A stretch of DNA of 64,000 nucleotides, from contig NZ_SMGR01000001.1 of NCBI RefSeq assembly GCF_004346865.1, positions 1,054,001 to 1,118,000 of the forward strand, given 5' to 3'. The DNA comes from Shimia isoporae. GTDB lineage: Bacteria > Pseudomonadota > Alphaproteobacteria > Rhodobacterales > Rhodobacteraceae. A program made the translations under genes and the position numbers. Positions 8,686 through 16,001 of this stretch are shown one piece after another. Position 1 is the stretch's first letter, and each line of letters starts with the position of its first letter. Under the pieces are notes generated by a model. The model was not told the origin of the DNA and did no database searches. It saw nothing but the letters and a program-made list of their open reading frames with translations.

Positions 8686-9120
8686 TTACTCGGCAGGAAT
8701 TGCTCTGTCCATAGTCGCGCGGAAGGAAGGAGCGAAGGCCATCCCGGCGATCATGGCGACGAAGAACACCCAGTGCGGCCAGCCGCCATAGGTGAGTGAC
8801 GCTACGGCCGGACCCGGGCACAAGCCGGCAAGCCCCCAACCGACACCGAAAAGCACCGACCCCAAAATGAGGTTCCGTCCAAGTTTTGGCTCGGGTGGGG
8901 CAGGAAACGAACCACCCGCCAATGGTTTTCTGCCTTTGGTGAATGCCCAGGCAATGGCCATCGGAATGATGGCGCCGCCCATAACGAAAGCCAGCGTGGG
9001 GTCCCAGTTGCCAAAGACATCGAGCCAGCCCTGAACTTTGGCTGTATCTGTCATGCCTGACAGGAAAAGGCCGCTTCCAAATAGGCCGCCCGCGGCGAAT
9101 GCGAGAAACAAGCGTTGCAT
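8686..9120 (-). CDS. YeeE/YedE family membrane protein, second half (PmpB-like)
   Basis: 144 aa with four hydrophobic segments. The family Cys motif is seen in GLAGLCPGPAV. YeeE/YedE proteins import thiosulfate or other sulfur species; split pairs of this size are encoded beside persulfide-handling enzymes. The start ATG (9118-9120) shares a base with the stop of the upstream half (TGATG), so the two are probably translated together and form one transporter. Longer in-frame reading to 9405 lacks any conserved sequence and is rejected. Confidence 0.88.
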   Translation of the reverse strand: MQRLFLAFAAGGLFGSGLFLSGMTDTAKVQGWLDVFGNWDPTLAFVMGGAIIPMAIAWAFTKGRKPLAGGSFPAPPEPKLGRNLILGSVLFGVGWGLAGLCPGPAVASLTYGGWPHWVFFVAMIAGMAFAPSFRATMDRAIPAE

Positions 9121-9557
9121 CAAATCACTCCCAGAAGGTGACGGAAGAAGACGACAGTCAGGCCGCCAGCAAGGATATAGAAAACGGTGGCAGTGATCCC
9201 ACGAAGGGAAAGCCGTGAAATGCCACACACCCCGTGACCGGAAGTGCACCCGTTCGCGAGGCGGGTTCCGACACCTACGCAAAGACCGGCTGCGATCAGA
9301 ACCGCGACATTGCTGGTAGCGTGTGTATCGACTGGCGCCATTGTCGGTAAGAGCAATAGAGGCAGGAGGAACACGCCCGCGAGGAAAACGACACGTTCGG
9401 CCCATGTGGAGCGACCAGATCCATCTACCAGTCCCCCGATAATGCCTGACGCGCCCATGACACGCCCGTTTCCGAGAAGGTAGACTGCACCGCCGAGGCC
9501 GATCAGCAGGCCGCCACCAAGGCCCCAGAGCCAGTCGCTGGGAATAGATTGCAACAT
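9120..9557 (-). CDS. YeeE/YedE family membrane protein, first half (PmpA-like)
   Basis: 145 aa, membrane protein with about four helices. It holds the hallmark NGCTSGHGVCG motif with two Cys residues that would pass sulfur across the membrane in YeeE-type proteins. It lies 25 bp after the metallo-hydrolase gene and overlaps the second half by one base. The likely role is uptake or export of a sulfur compound linked to the hydrolase; the direction and substrate are not known. Confidence 0.9.
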   Translation of the reverse strand: MLQSIPSDWLWGLGGGLLIGLGGAVYLLGNGRVMGASGIIGGLVDGSGRSTWAERVVFLAGVFLLPLLLLPTMAPVDTHATSNVAVLIAAGLCVGVGTRLANGCTSGHGVCGISRLSLRGITATVFYILAGGLTVVFFRHLLGVI

Positions 9558-9582
9558 TTTGAACTCCTTGGAGTGAGTGGGA

Positions 9583-10446
9583 TTAGAGTTTGTTCACCGG
9601 AACTTTGAGGAAGACATCGCCTTCTTCGTCCGGTTCCGGCATTTGCCCCGCGCGCATGTTCACCTGCAGCGATGGGATGATCAGTTTTGGCATGGCAAGT
9701 GTTGCGTCACGCGCATCTCGCATCTCAACAAACTCCTCTTGGGTTTTGCCTTCGCCTACATGGACGTTGAGAGCTTTTTGTTCGCCCACTGTGGTTTCCC
9801 AAGCGTACTCATCACGTCCGGGAGCCTTGTAGTCGTGACCGACGAAGATGCGGGTTTCCTCCGGCAATGCGAGAATCTTCTGGATTGAGCTGAAGAGCAT
9901 TTCCGAAGAACCGCCCGGGAAATCGCAGCGTGCGGTGCCAAAATCGGGCATGAAAAGTGTATCACCCACAAAGGCGGCGTCACCAATTACATAGGTCAGG
10001 CATGCAGGCGTGTGACCCGGCGTGTGCAGCACATCCCCGCGCATCTGGCCAATATGAAAACTGTCGCCCTCCACGAACAACTTGTCGAATTGGGAACCAT
10101 CGCGCTGAAACTCCGTGCCTTCATTGAAGACCTTGCCGAAGGTGTCCTGCACCACGGTGATGTTCTCGCCTATGCCGATTTTTCCGCCGATGCGCTCCTG
10201 AAGGTAGGGGGCTGCGGACAGGTGATCCGCGTGCACGTGGCTTTCCAGAAGCCATTCGACTTTGAGGTCATTTTTTTTCACGAATTCAATTACTTCGTCC
10301 GCGGACTTGGTGTCAGTTCGGCCCGAGGAGTAATCAAAATCAAGAACACTGTCGATGATCGCGCAACTGGCGCTGTTGGGGTCTTTGACCACGAATGAAA
10401 TAGTGTTCGTGGCGTCGTCAAAAAATCCGGTTACTTCAGGTTTCAC
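9583..10446 (-). CDS. MBL-fold hydrolase, persulfide dioxygenase-like (Blh/ETHE1 group)
   Basis: 287 aa cytosolic metallo-beta-lactamase fold enzyme. Metal ligands are seen in H70-V-H72-A-D74-H75, HTPGHTPA, the Asp of VGDTLF and the His of VGHDYKA; PDFGTARCDFPGG is typical of the Blh/persulfide dioxygenase group, which oxidises glutathione persulfide to sulfite. The GTG start at 10446 has GGAGGA 7 nt upstream; reading further to 10476 adds ten residues without a ribosome site and would run into the inverted repeat. It is the first gene of the sulfur operon and lacks the fused DUF442 domain, which is encoded at the far end instead. Confidence 0.88.
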   Translation of the reverse strand: MKPEVTGFFDDATNTISFVVKDPNSASCAIIDSVLDFDYSSGRTDTKSADEVIEFVKKNDLKVEWLLESHVHADHLSAAPYLQERIGGKIGIGENITVVQDTFGKVFNEGTEFQRDGSQFDKLFVEGDSFHIGQMRGDVLHTPGHTPACLTYVIGDAAFVGDTLFMPDFGTARCDFPGGSSEMLFSSIQKILALPEETRIFVGHDYKAPGRDEYAWETTVGEQKALNVHVGEGKTQEEFVEMRDARDATLAMPKLIIPSLQVNMRAGQMPEPDEEGDVFLKVPVNKL

Positions 10447-10470
10447 GAGTGATTCCTCCGTTTCGTTGTT

Positions 10471-10498
10471 AAACACATATCACTTTTTGAATGTGTTT
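10471..10498. promoter_or_regulatory. Inverted repeat, candidate BigR/SqrR-type operator
   Basis: Perfect 8-bp inverted repeat AAACACAT-N12-ATGTGTTT, 25 bp upstream of the hydrolase start. Inside it, on the minus strand, ATTC-N8-ATAT partly matches the ATTC-N8-GAAT pattern recalled for the persulfide sensor SqrR. The sulfur genes behind it are typical BigR/SqrR targets. No such ArsR-family gene is in the window. Confidence 0.55.
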
Positions 10499-10588
10499 CA
10501 AGCCTACGCCGTGAAAGAATGCGGCATCGGCTTGATGTGGGTCAATGCAGGCTATGAGATCCGCTGTCATAATATTTGCCGATAACCA

Positions 10589-10621
10589 ATGGAGTCCCAT
10601 ATGGAGTCCCATCATGACTGA
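10589..10621 (+). other. Tandem 12-bp repeat forming a short upstream reading frame
   Basis: ATGGAGTCCCAT occurs twice without a gap (10589-10600, 10601-10612). Read from either ATG it gives a leader peptide MESHMESHHD or MESHHD that ends at TGA 10619-10621, out of frame with and overlapping the start of the DksA-like gene at 10614. Each repeat also carries a GGAG that can serve the next ATG. Confidence 0.4.
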
Positions 10622-10943
10622 CGTTGTTGCACGCAAAGGCGCCCTTATGGCGCGATTGGCAGAATTGGATGAACGCATCCACAATATCGAAGCAGAACTG
10701 GACGTTCCGCACACCAAGGATATTGAAGATCAGGCGCAAGAAGTGGAAGGCGAAGAGGTTCTGGAAGTTCTGGAACAGCAGAGCCTGAGCGAAGTCGTCA
10801 AAATCCAGGCTGCACTCAAGCGTTTGCGAGATGGGGAATATGGCGATTGCCTGTCTTGCGGTGAAGAAATTGCGGAGGCGCGACTAGATTTGGTCCCTGA
10901 GGCGACAATGTGCGTTACCTGCGCGGCGCGTCACGCAGGCTGA
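10614..10943 (+). CDS. DksA/TraR-family C4 zinc-finger protein
   Basis: 109-aa protein with an N-terminal coiled-coil-like region (about residues 10-65) and a C4 zinc finger C79-x2-C82-x17-C100-x2-C103 near the C-terminus. Proteins of this group bind RNA polymerase through the secondary channel or are DksA paralogues of unknown role. It is shorter than DksA (about 140-150 aa). The ATG at 10614 with GGAG at 10603 is chosen; further upstream the frame has no family sequence. A duplicated ribosome site and a short overlapping leader frame lie directly upstream. Confidence 0.85.
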   Translation: MTDVVARKGALMARLAELDERIHNIEAELDVPHTKDIEDQAQEVEGEEVLEVLEQQSLSEVVKIQAALKRLRDGEYGDCLSCGEEIAEARLDLVPEATMCVTCAARHAG

Positions 10944-10960
10944 GGCGGAGAGGGGCAACA

Positions 10961-10987
10961 GTGTCTGCGTTAAAAATGCGCAGACAC
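10961..10987 (+). terminator. Hairpin after dksA-like gene
   Basis: Perfect 9-bp stem GTGTCTGCG / CGCAGACAC with a 9-nt loop, between the DksA-like gene and the next small gene on the same strand. There is no T-run after it, so it may be a weak terminator or a stability element. Confidence 0.4.
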
Positions 10988-11019
10988 AACGAGGAGACAT
11001 TTTAGAGGGAGGACGACGT

Positions 11020-11244
11020 ATGGTTCATGCTGAAACAGAACAGCTGATCCGAAAGGGAGACCGTTTGGTCGGTTTGATTGCTGCGGCAAACGGAGCGGAG
11101 CGATATAGTCTTCATCAGGATTTGCACCGGGTGATTACGAACATCCGACTGCATGGCGCGACGGTGCCTTTACGCTTCCGCGATCTCGACCTTGAGTTGC
11201 TCGAGGAAGAGATCGAGGACCGTTTTGATAATTTGCCAGTCTGA
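11020..11244 (+). CDS. Small conserved-looking protein, function unknown
   Basis: 74 aa, not recognised. It is mostly helical with an acidic C-terminus (LELLEEEIEDRFDNLP) and has no membrane segment or Cys. The start has a good ribosome site (GAGGGAGGA, 7 nt upstream), and codon use fits the neighbours, so it is probably real. It follows the DksA-like gene after a hairpin and precedes the FadB-like gene. Confidence 0.65.
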   Translation: MVHAETEQLIRKGDRLVGLIAAANGAERYSLHQDLHRVITNIRLHGATVPLRFRDLDLELLEEEIEDRFDNLPV

Positions 11245-11347
11245 CCCCAGCTGTTAAGCAGGACTTGCTTCGGCGTGCCCTGTGGATAAGATTTCCACAG
11301 AACGAAAGTTGCGCAGGAATGCGCCGCGAAAAGGGGCCGGGCAAGGC

Positions 11348-13390
11348 ATGACAGAAGCAGTCAGGTACTCAGTAAGCGACGGTATTGCGGTTTTGCAGAT
11401 CGCGTCGCCGCCCAACAATGCCTTGAGCGCCAAAGTTTGTTCAAGCTTGTCGATGGCAGTTGCGCAGGCACAAGCATCGCGTGATGTCGCGGCTATTGTC
11501 GTAGCAGGAAGCGGCGGGCAATTCAGCGCCGGTTACCCGTTGGGCGCGCTGGACGCCAATCGAGCCGCTGAGGTCGCGCGGCTCTGTATTCAGATTGAAA
11601 CTTGTAAAAAGCCGGTTGTTGCCGCCGTGTCAGGAATGACTTTAGGCGCGGGGTTCGAGCTTGCATTGTCGTGCCACTATCGAGTTGCCGATATTGGTGC
11701 AAAAGTCGGGTTTCCCGACGTAGGTTTGGGCATTCTTTGCGGGTCAGGTGGTACGCAGCGTGCGCCGAGGTTGGCAGGGGCTGATGTAACGCTGCGACTG
11801 ATGCTTGAAGGCGTGCCGTTGTCGGTTACGGAGGCTGAACTTGGAGCTTTCTTTGACCGCGTCGTGAAAGAAGATGTGCTGGAAGTTGCAATAGCCTTTG
11901 CATCACTTCTCGTCGAAGAGGGGTTGGGGCCTCGTCGGACCTCGGACCGGCGCGACGGTTTCGCGGATAGTGAGGCGTTTGAGACGGCGCTGACCAAATG
12001 GCGGGGCAGGTTGCATGCGCACCCTGAAGCATCCAACGATGATATTCTTGCATGCGTCGAAGCCAGTCGCCTGCTGCCGTTCGACGCTGGGTTGAGTTTT
12101 GAACAGGACAGGTTTCTCTCACGGATTGGCGCACCGACATTCCAAGCCTTGCGCCATATCGCATTGGCAGAGCGACGTGTTGTGCAATTTCCGGAACTCA
12201 AGAACGGCAAAGCGGACCCCGTAGGGCTTGTGGGCGTTATTGGAGTCGGCGCAGTTGGCGCGGGATTTACGGTCGCCTGCCTTATGGCAGGTCTCGAAGT
12301 GGTGGTGGTTGAGCGAAACACATCTGCTTTGGAAGAGGGCATCAACAGAATTGGCGGGTTGCTTGACCATGCGGTTGCGTCGGGTCGATTGACCCAGATT
12401 GCACGCGATGGAATCGAGGCCTCGTTGCACACGGGCAATGATCTGGTTGCTGTCGCGGAGGCCGACTTTGTCCTTGAGGCTTCCGGTCAGAATACTGAAG
12501 TCGAAAGACAGATTTTTGCTCAGTTGGATGGCGTTTCCAAAGAAGGTGCGGTGTTGGCGGCACATGGTGCTTCTGTGAATGTGACTTCGCTGGCATTGGA
12601 AACTGGATGCCCAGAGGAGGTGATCGGCCTCTATTTTTCGGGGGCAGCGCATTTATCGCCAGGGGTTGAGCTGGTCGTCGGTCCCAAGAGCAGTGATGAC
12701 ACAGTGGCGCGTGCGCTCTGGCTTTTGCGGCGTTTGGGCAAAGTGCCCGTTCGTGTCGAGCCGGTTGCAGGTTTAATCGGGCATTCCGTCATGAGCGCAG
12801 GCTTGCGAGCCGCTGAAAAAATGGTTTTGCGCGGTGCGCATCCATACGACATTGATGCGGCAATGCGTGAGTGGGGCATGTCACTCGGCCCGTTTGAGGC
12901 AGCAGACCTGACTGGGCTTGATGCACCGTGGTTCAAAACGAGTGGTGTACGGTTGAGTTTGTCCCTGGCACTCGCTCTTCACCGCGGGCGCGCGGCGGGG
13001 CGCGGTTGGTATGCTTACGACGAAACAGGAAAGCCCAGATCGGCTGATCTGGATGAAACACTGCACAAAATGCGTTCTTCGGCCGGCTTGGAGCCCAAGA
13101 CCTTTTCTACATCAACCATTCAGGGGCGCGTTTTGGCGGCGATGGCCAATGCGGGAGTCGGGCTTTTGCGCAAGGGCGTGGTCCGCACGCCCTCCGACAT
13201 AGATGTCGCGTTGGTTCACGGCTGCGGGTTTCCGCGCTGGCGCGGCGGGCCAATGATGGCGGCGGAACTGGAGGGTTTGGTCCGTGTTCGGACGACACTC
13301 AGGGCCATGCAGGCGGAAGGCGACAGTTTGTCGGCGCCTGATCCCGTTTTCGATCACCTTATCAAGAACGGCGGTCACTTGGCGCGATAG
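11348..13390 (+). CDS. FadB/FadJ-like enoyl-CoA hydratase/3-hydroxyacyl-CoA dehydrogenase with altered active sites
   Basis: 680-aa fusion with the build of the multifunctional beta-oxidation enzyme: crotonase domain (about 1-190), NAD-binding 3-hydroxyacyl-CoA dehydrogenase domain (about 295-475, VIGVGAVGAGF) and two C-terminal helical domains. In the crotonase part E104 is kept (GAGFELAL), but the second catalytic Glu is D124 (GFPDVGLG). In the dehydrogenase part the usual GLHFF(N/S)P with its catalytic His reads GLYFSGA (Y429), and GFIGNR reads GLIGHS. Fold and ancestry are clear; activity of both sites is doubtful. ATG 11348 begins the crotonase domain; the extra 22 residues upstream look non-coding. 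Confidence 0.85.
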   Translation: MTEAVRYSVSDGIAVLQIASPPNNALSAKVCSSLSMAVAQAQASRDVAAIVVAGSGGQFSAGYPLGALDANRAAEVARLCIQIETCKKPVVAAVSGMTLGAGFELALSCHYRVADIGAKVGFPDVGLGILCGSGGTQRAPRLAGADVTLRLMLEGVPLSVTEAELGAFFDRVVKEDVLEVAIAFASLLVEEGLGPRRTSDRRDGFADSEAFETALTKWRGRLHAHPEASNDDILACVEASRLLPFDAGLSFEQDRFLSRIGAPTFQALRHIALAERRVVQFPELKNGKADPVGLVGVIGVGAVGAGFTVACLMAGLEVVVVERNTSALEEGINRIGGLLDHAVASGRLTQIARDGIEASLHTGNDLVAVAEADFVLEASGQNTEVERQIFAQLDGVSKEGAVLAAHGASVNVTSLALETGCPEEVIGLYFSGAAHLSPGVELVVGPKSSDDTVARALWLLRRLGKVPVRVEPVAGLIGHSVMSAGLRAAEKMVLRGAHPYDIDAAMREWGMSLGPFEAADLTGLDAPWFKTSGVRLSLSLALALHRGRAAGRGWYAYDETGKPRSADLDETLHKMRSSAGLEPKTFSTSTIQGRVLAAMANAGVGLLRKGVVRTPSDIDVALVHGCGFPRWRGGPMMAAELEGLVRVRTTLRAMQAEGDSLSAPDPVFDHLIKNGGHLAR

Positions 13391-13392
13391 GC

Positions 13393-13608
13393 TCAGGCAA
13401 AAGAGATCCCGACGATCACTGTCATAAGGCCGAGAACCGAAAGAAACAGCGATCCAAGGTTAAGCGGGATCACCTTGTGCACGGCGACGCGCAGTTCTTC
13501 ATCAGATAGACCGGCCTTGCGAGCTTTGCTGACCTTGACGATAGACAATATCAGACCGATCAATCCCAAAAGTGAGATGGCCGCGCCTACCCAGATTATC
13601 CAGCTCAT
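13393..13608 (-). CDS. Small two-helix membrane protein
   Basis: 71 aa, unknown. Two hydrophobic segments (about residues 4-24 and 49-70) flank a basic/polar linker (KVSKARKAGLSDEELRVAVH). The ATG has AAGGA at a normal distance. It is convergent with the FadB-like gene, whose stop is 2 bp away. Short proteins of this kind are common in Rhodobacteraceae genomes without assigned role. Confidence 0.75.
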   Translation of the reverse strand: MSWIIWVGAAISLLGLIGLILSIVKVSKARKAGLSDEELRVAVHKVIPLNLGSLFLSVLGLMTVIVGISFA

Positions 13609-13817
13609 ATTGCGTTCCTTGCCGTAGCTTGCGCATGGCGGGTATCGTATCCGGCCTCAGCGCGCAAGATGCGGCGCGAATTGGCCGCGGGCGCATATCC
13701 GCGGTTGCAGGGCCGTAAGGGGGGCGCTAGGTTGCGGCCTCGGTCGCCTCGGCCCATATGGCAGTGGCACCTTTGACCAGTCGTTTCCCGCCATTTGGCC
13801 ACCATTCAGGAGTTTCC

Positions 13818-14102
13818 ATGTCTGACTTCTCGTCCGATACCCCGACCGAAAGCAGTGTCGACAGCAGCTATCGCGTTACCGCTGGCGAATTGCGTCAGTT
13901 TGTGGAGCGCTATGAGCGGCTAGAGATGGAGAAGAAAGACATTGCGGATCAGCAGAAAGAAGTAATGGCGGAAGCAAAGTCCCGCGGTTACGACACCAAA
14001 GTTCTGCGTAAGGTCGTCGCCCTGCGCAAACGCGACAAGGACGACATTGCCGAGGAAGAGGCTGTGCTCGAAATGTACAAAGAAGCGCTCGGCATGAACT
14101 GA
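13818..14102 (+). CDS. gapR: GapR (DUF2312) nucleoid-associated protein
   Basis: 94-aa DUF2312 protein. GapR of Caulobacter is a small dimeric/tetrameric protein that binds overtwisted AT-rich DNA ahead of replication and transcription forks. The conserved core is all here: GELRQFVERYERLEMEKKDI, then EVMAEAKSRGYDTKVLRKVV and ALRKRDKDD, a long coiled coil followed by a helical dimer part. The ATG at 13818 starts a usual N-terminus; longer reading to 13758 is not conserved. It is monocistronic here. Confidence 0.93.
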   Translation: MSDFSSDTPTESSVDSSYRVTAGELRQFVERYERLEMEKKDIADQQKEVMAEAKSRGYDTKVLRKVVALRKRDKDDIAEEEAVLEMYKEALGMN

Positions 14103-14207
14103 CGCATCTGGCTGGGGGCAACGCTCCCTGGCCACGCGACCACAAAATTGGGCGTTACGTGACTGCCGTGATATTTGGTCCATGATCCGGTTCAGGGGAT
14201 ATCCAAC

Positions 14208-15026
14208 ATGATCACGGTGCTGATAGTTTTGGTGTTGTCGGGTGCGGTAGGCTTTTTCCTGCAAAGGACGCACAAGCGTAAGCAACGCAGGGAAGCTTTG
14301 ATGCGGTCAACGCTGTCCACTGAAGACTGGGCGGTCGTTCTTAAACTTGTGCCACTTGTCGAACGCTTGCCTGAGCCGCTGAAAATCCAGTTGCAGGGAA
14401 AGATGAACCTGTTTCTTGATCAAGTGGAATTTCAAGGTTGTGACGGATTGGAAGTCAGCGAAGACATGATGTTGTCTATCGCTGCACAAGCTTGTCTGTT
14501 GGTGGTCAACAGCCCCGCCTGGTACCGCAACCTGACCACCATTCTTGTTTATCCCAGTGCCTTCAAATCGATGGACGTGGTCCATGATGGCTATGTGGTG
14601 ACGGAACGGGAGACGGTACGGGCTGGAGAAAGCTGGTCGCGTGGCCCCGTGATCCTGTCTTGGGCACATTCTGCACAGGGCGCCGCTGACGATCGCGATG
14701 GACACAACGTTGTCCTGCACGAATTTGCCCATCAACTGGATGATTTATCGGGGCGGACGGATGGTGCGCCTGTCATGGCTGAAGGGCAAGAGTTCGCGGC
14801 GTGGGAACGTGATATTCTGGAGGCCTATGACCGTCACGTTCAAAACGTAGAACGCGGGCGAAAGACGGTTCTGGATGCCTATGGTGCGCAAAACCATGAA
14901 GAGTTCTTTGCTGTCGCCATAGAAACCTTCTTTGAGAAGCCGGATCAGCTTCTGGAGGGCGAACCAAAAGTTTATGCCCAGATTTCGCAGTTGTTGCGAT
15001 TGGATCCAGCCCAATGGAAGGCGTAG
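14208..15026 (+). CDS. M90 family zinc metallopeptidase, MtfA-like
   Basis: 272 aa. One N-terminal transmembrane segment (ITVLIVLVLSGAVGFFL) anchors a cytosolic zinc-peptidase domain with H171-E172-F-A-H175 (LHEFAHQLDDLSGRTDGAP), the signature of MtfA/DgsA-anti-repressor family M90. In enterobacteria MtfA is cytosolic and binds Mlc; the membrane anchor is usual for the proteobacterial relatives. ATG 14208 lies directly before the hydrophobic helix; a GTG frame further up (14175) adds polar residues without support. The substrate is unknown. Confidence 0.88.
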   Translation: MITVLIVLVLSGAVGFFLQRTHKRKQRREALMRSTLSTEDWAVVLKLVPLVERLPEPLKIQLQGKMNLFLDQVEFQGCDGLEVSEDMMLSIAAQACLLVVNSPAWYRNLTTILVYPSAFKSMDVVHDGYVVTERETVRAGESWSRGPVILSWAHSAQGAADDRDGHNVVLHEFAHQLDDLSGRTDGAPVMAEGQEFAAWERDILEAYDRHVQNVERGRKTVLDAYGAQNHEEFFAVAIETFFEKPDQLLEGEPKVYAQISQLLRLDPAQWKA

Positions 15027-15039
15027 AACTAGACAGGGC

Positions 15040-15915
15040 CTACGGCGTTATCAGTGTCACGCCCGGGATGCGCTCAATCAGGAAGACGTCCTCATCGTAG
15101 GCGTCTGACATGGCTTCGACAAAATCTTCAGACCATCCGGGAAGGTCGAGCTCTTCTTCGACCTCCTCTTCAATTGCGAACTTGTCGAGAAATGCAGCGA
15201 TTACCCGGCGTTTCTGCATTTCTGTTAGGTCCGGATGCGAAGCAACATAGCTTTGGTACCGTCCGAATCCCTGTGGCGTCATGATCGAACTCAGTAGATC
15301 AGAACCGCCATCAATGGGCATGTTGGGATCAAATCCAGCAAACTCGCGCAGCACCTCCTCCCATATGAGCGGGGTGTCTTCGTTGCACCAGACCGTGACG
15401 GGAACTTCAGGAAGGGCCTGACGGATTCGCATTATCAGTTCGGACCAACGCAATGCCATTGGGGTCGATCCACCAGTAACCGTTTCGAGCGACTTTTCTG
15501 TGCTGCCATTCACAAGCGCGGGCAAGAAGGTCGCGGGGTCACGGATCGCAATAAAAACTTCGATGTCTTCGGCGTGGAAAATTTTTGCGAAGTCGCGGAG
15601 CCGCTCTACCGCATTGGGATAGATGCGATTTTCACGTACAGCGCCGCGAGGCACACCAAAAAAGTTGCTGTTGGACAATACAATCCTATCTGGAAGCCGG
15701 TCGCCGAGCATGCCCCGCAAAAGGCTGTCGCGGTGCGCCGGAACAATGGGATAGGTATCGACGTTGTCCATGATGTCGCGGATCTGTCGTCTATAGCTTC
15801 GGGGCTCGGGCACAATCACGTCATGCTCGGCCAGCTTTGCCGCATTTTTCACAAGGCTTTTAACAAGCTTATTTTCGTCGGTGAAATGGGCGCCGATGTG
15901 GAGAACGAGCTTCAT
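15040..15915 (-). CDS. Sulfotransferase-fold-like protein of unknown function
   Basis: 291 aa. The first residues KLVLHIGAHFTDENKLVKSL resemble the phosphate-binding loop of sulfotransferases (compare HIPKTAGSS in the two sulfotransferases at 26-28 kb), and FIAIRDPATFLPAL resembles the second PAPS-binding segment. But the Lys/Ser/Thr of the loop are not in their usual places, so cofactor binding is uncertain. The C-terminus is acidic (AIEEEVEEELDLPGW). It is convergent with the peptidase and divergent from the ABC permease. Best read as a diverged sulfotransferase-like protein. Confidence 0.6.
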   Translation of the reverse strand: MKLVLHIGAHFTDENKLVKSLVKNAAKLAEHDVIVPEPRSYRRQIRDIMDNVDTYPIVPAHRDSLLRGMLGDRLPDRIVLSNSNFFGVPRGAVRENRIYPNAVERLRDFAKIFHAEDIEVFIAIRDPATFLPALVNGSTEKSLETVTGGSTPMALRWSELIMRIRQALPEVPVTVWCNEDTPLIWEEVLREFAGFDPNMPIDGGSDLLSSIMTPQGFGRYQSYVASHPDLTEMQKRRVIAAFLDKFAIEEEVEEELDLPGWSEDFVEAMSDAYDEDVFLIERIPGVTLITP

Positions 15916-16001
15916 TTTCTGTCTGATTTTCCGCGAGGGTCGTGTTTAGTATATCTTCGTTTCTGGACAGTGAAACCAGATTCAGGCAACAGAAGGGCGC
16001 A

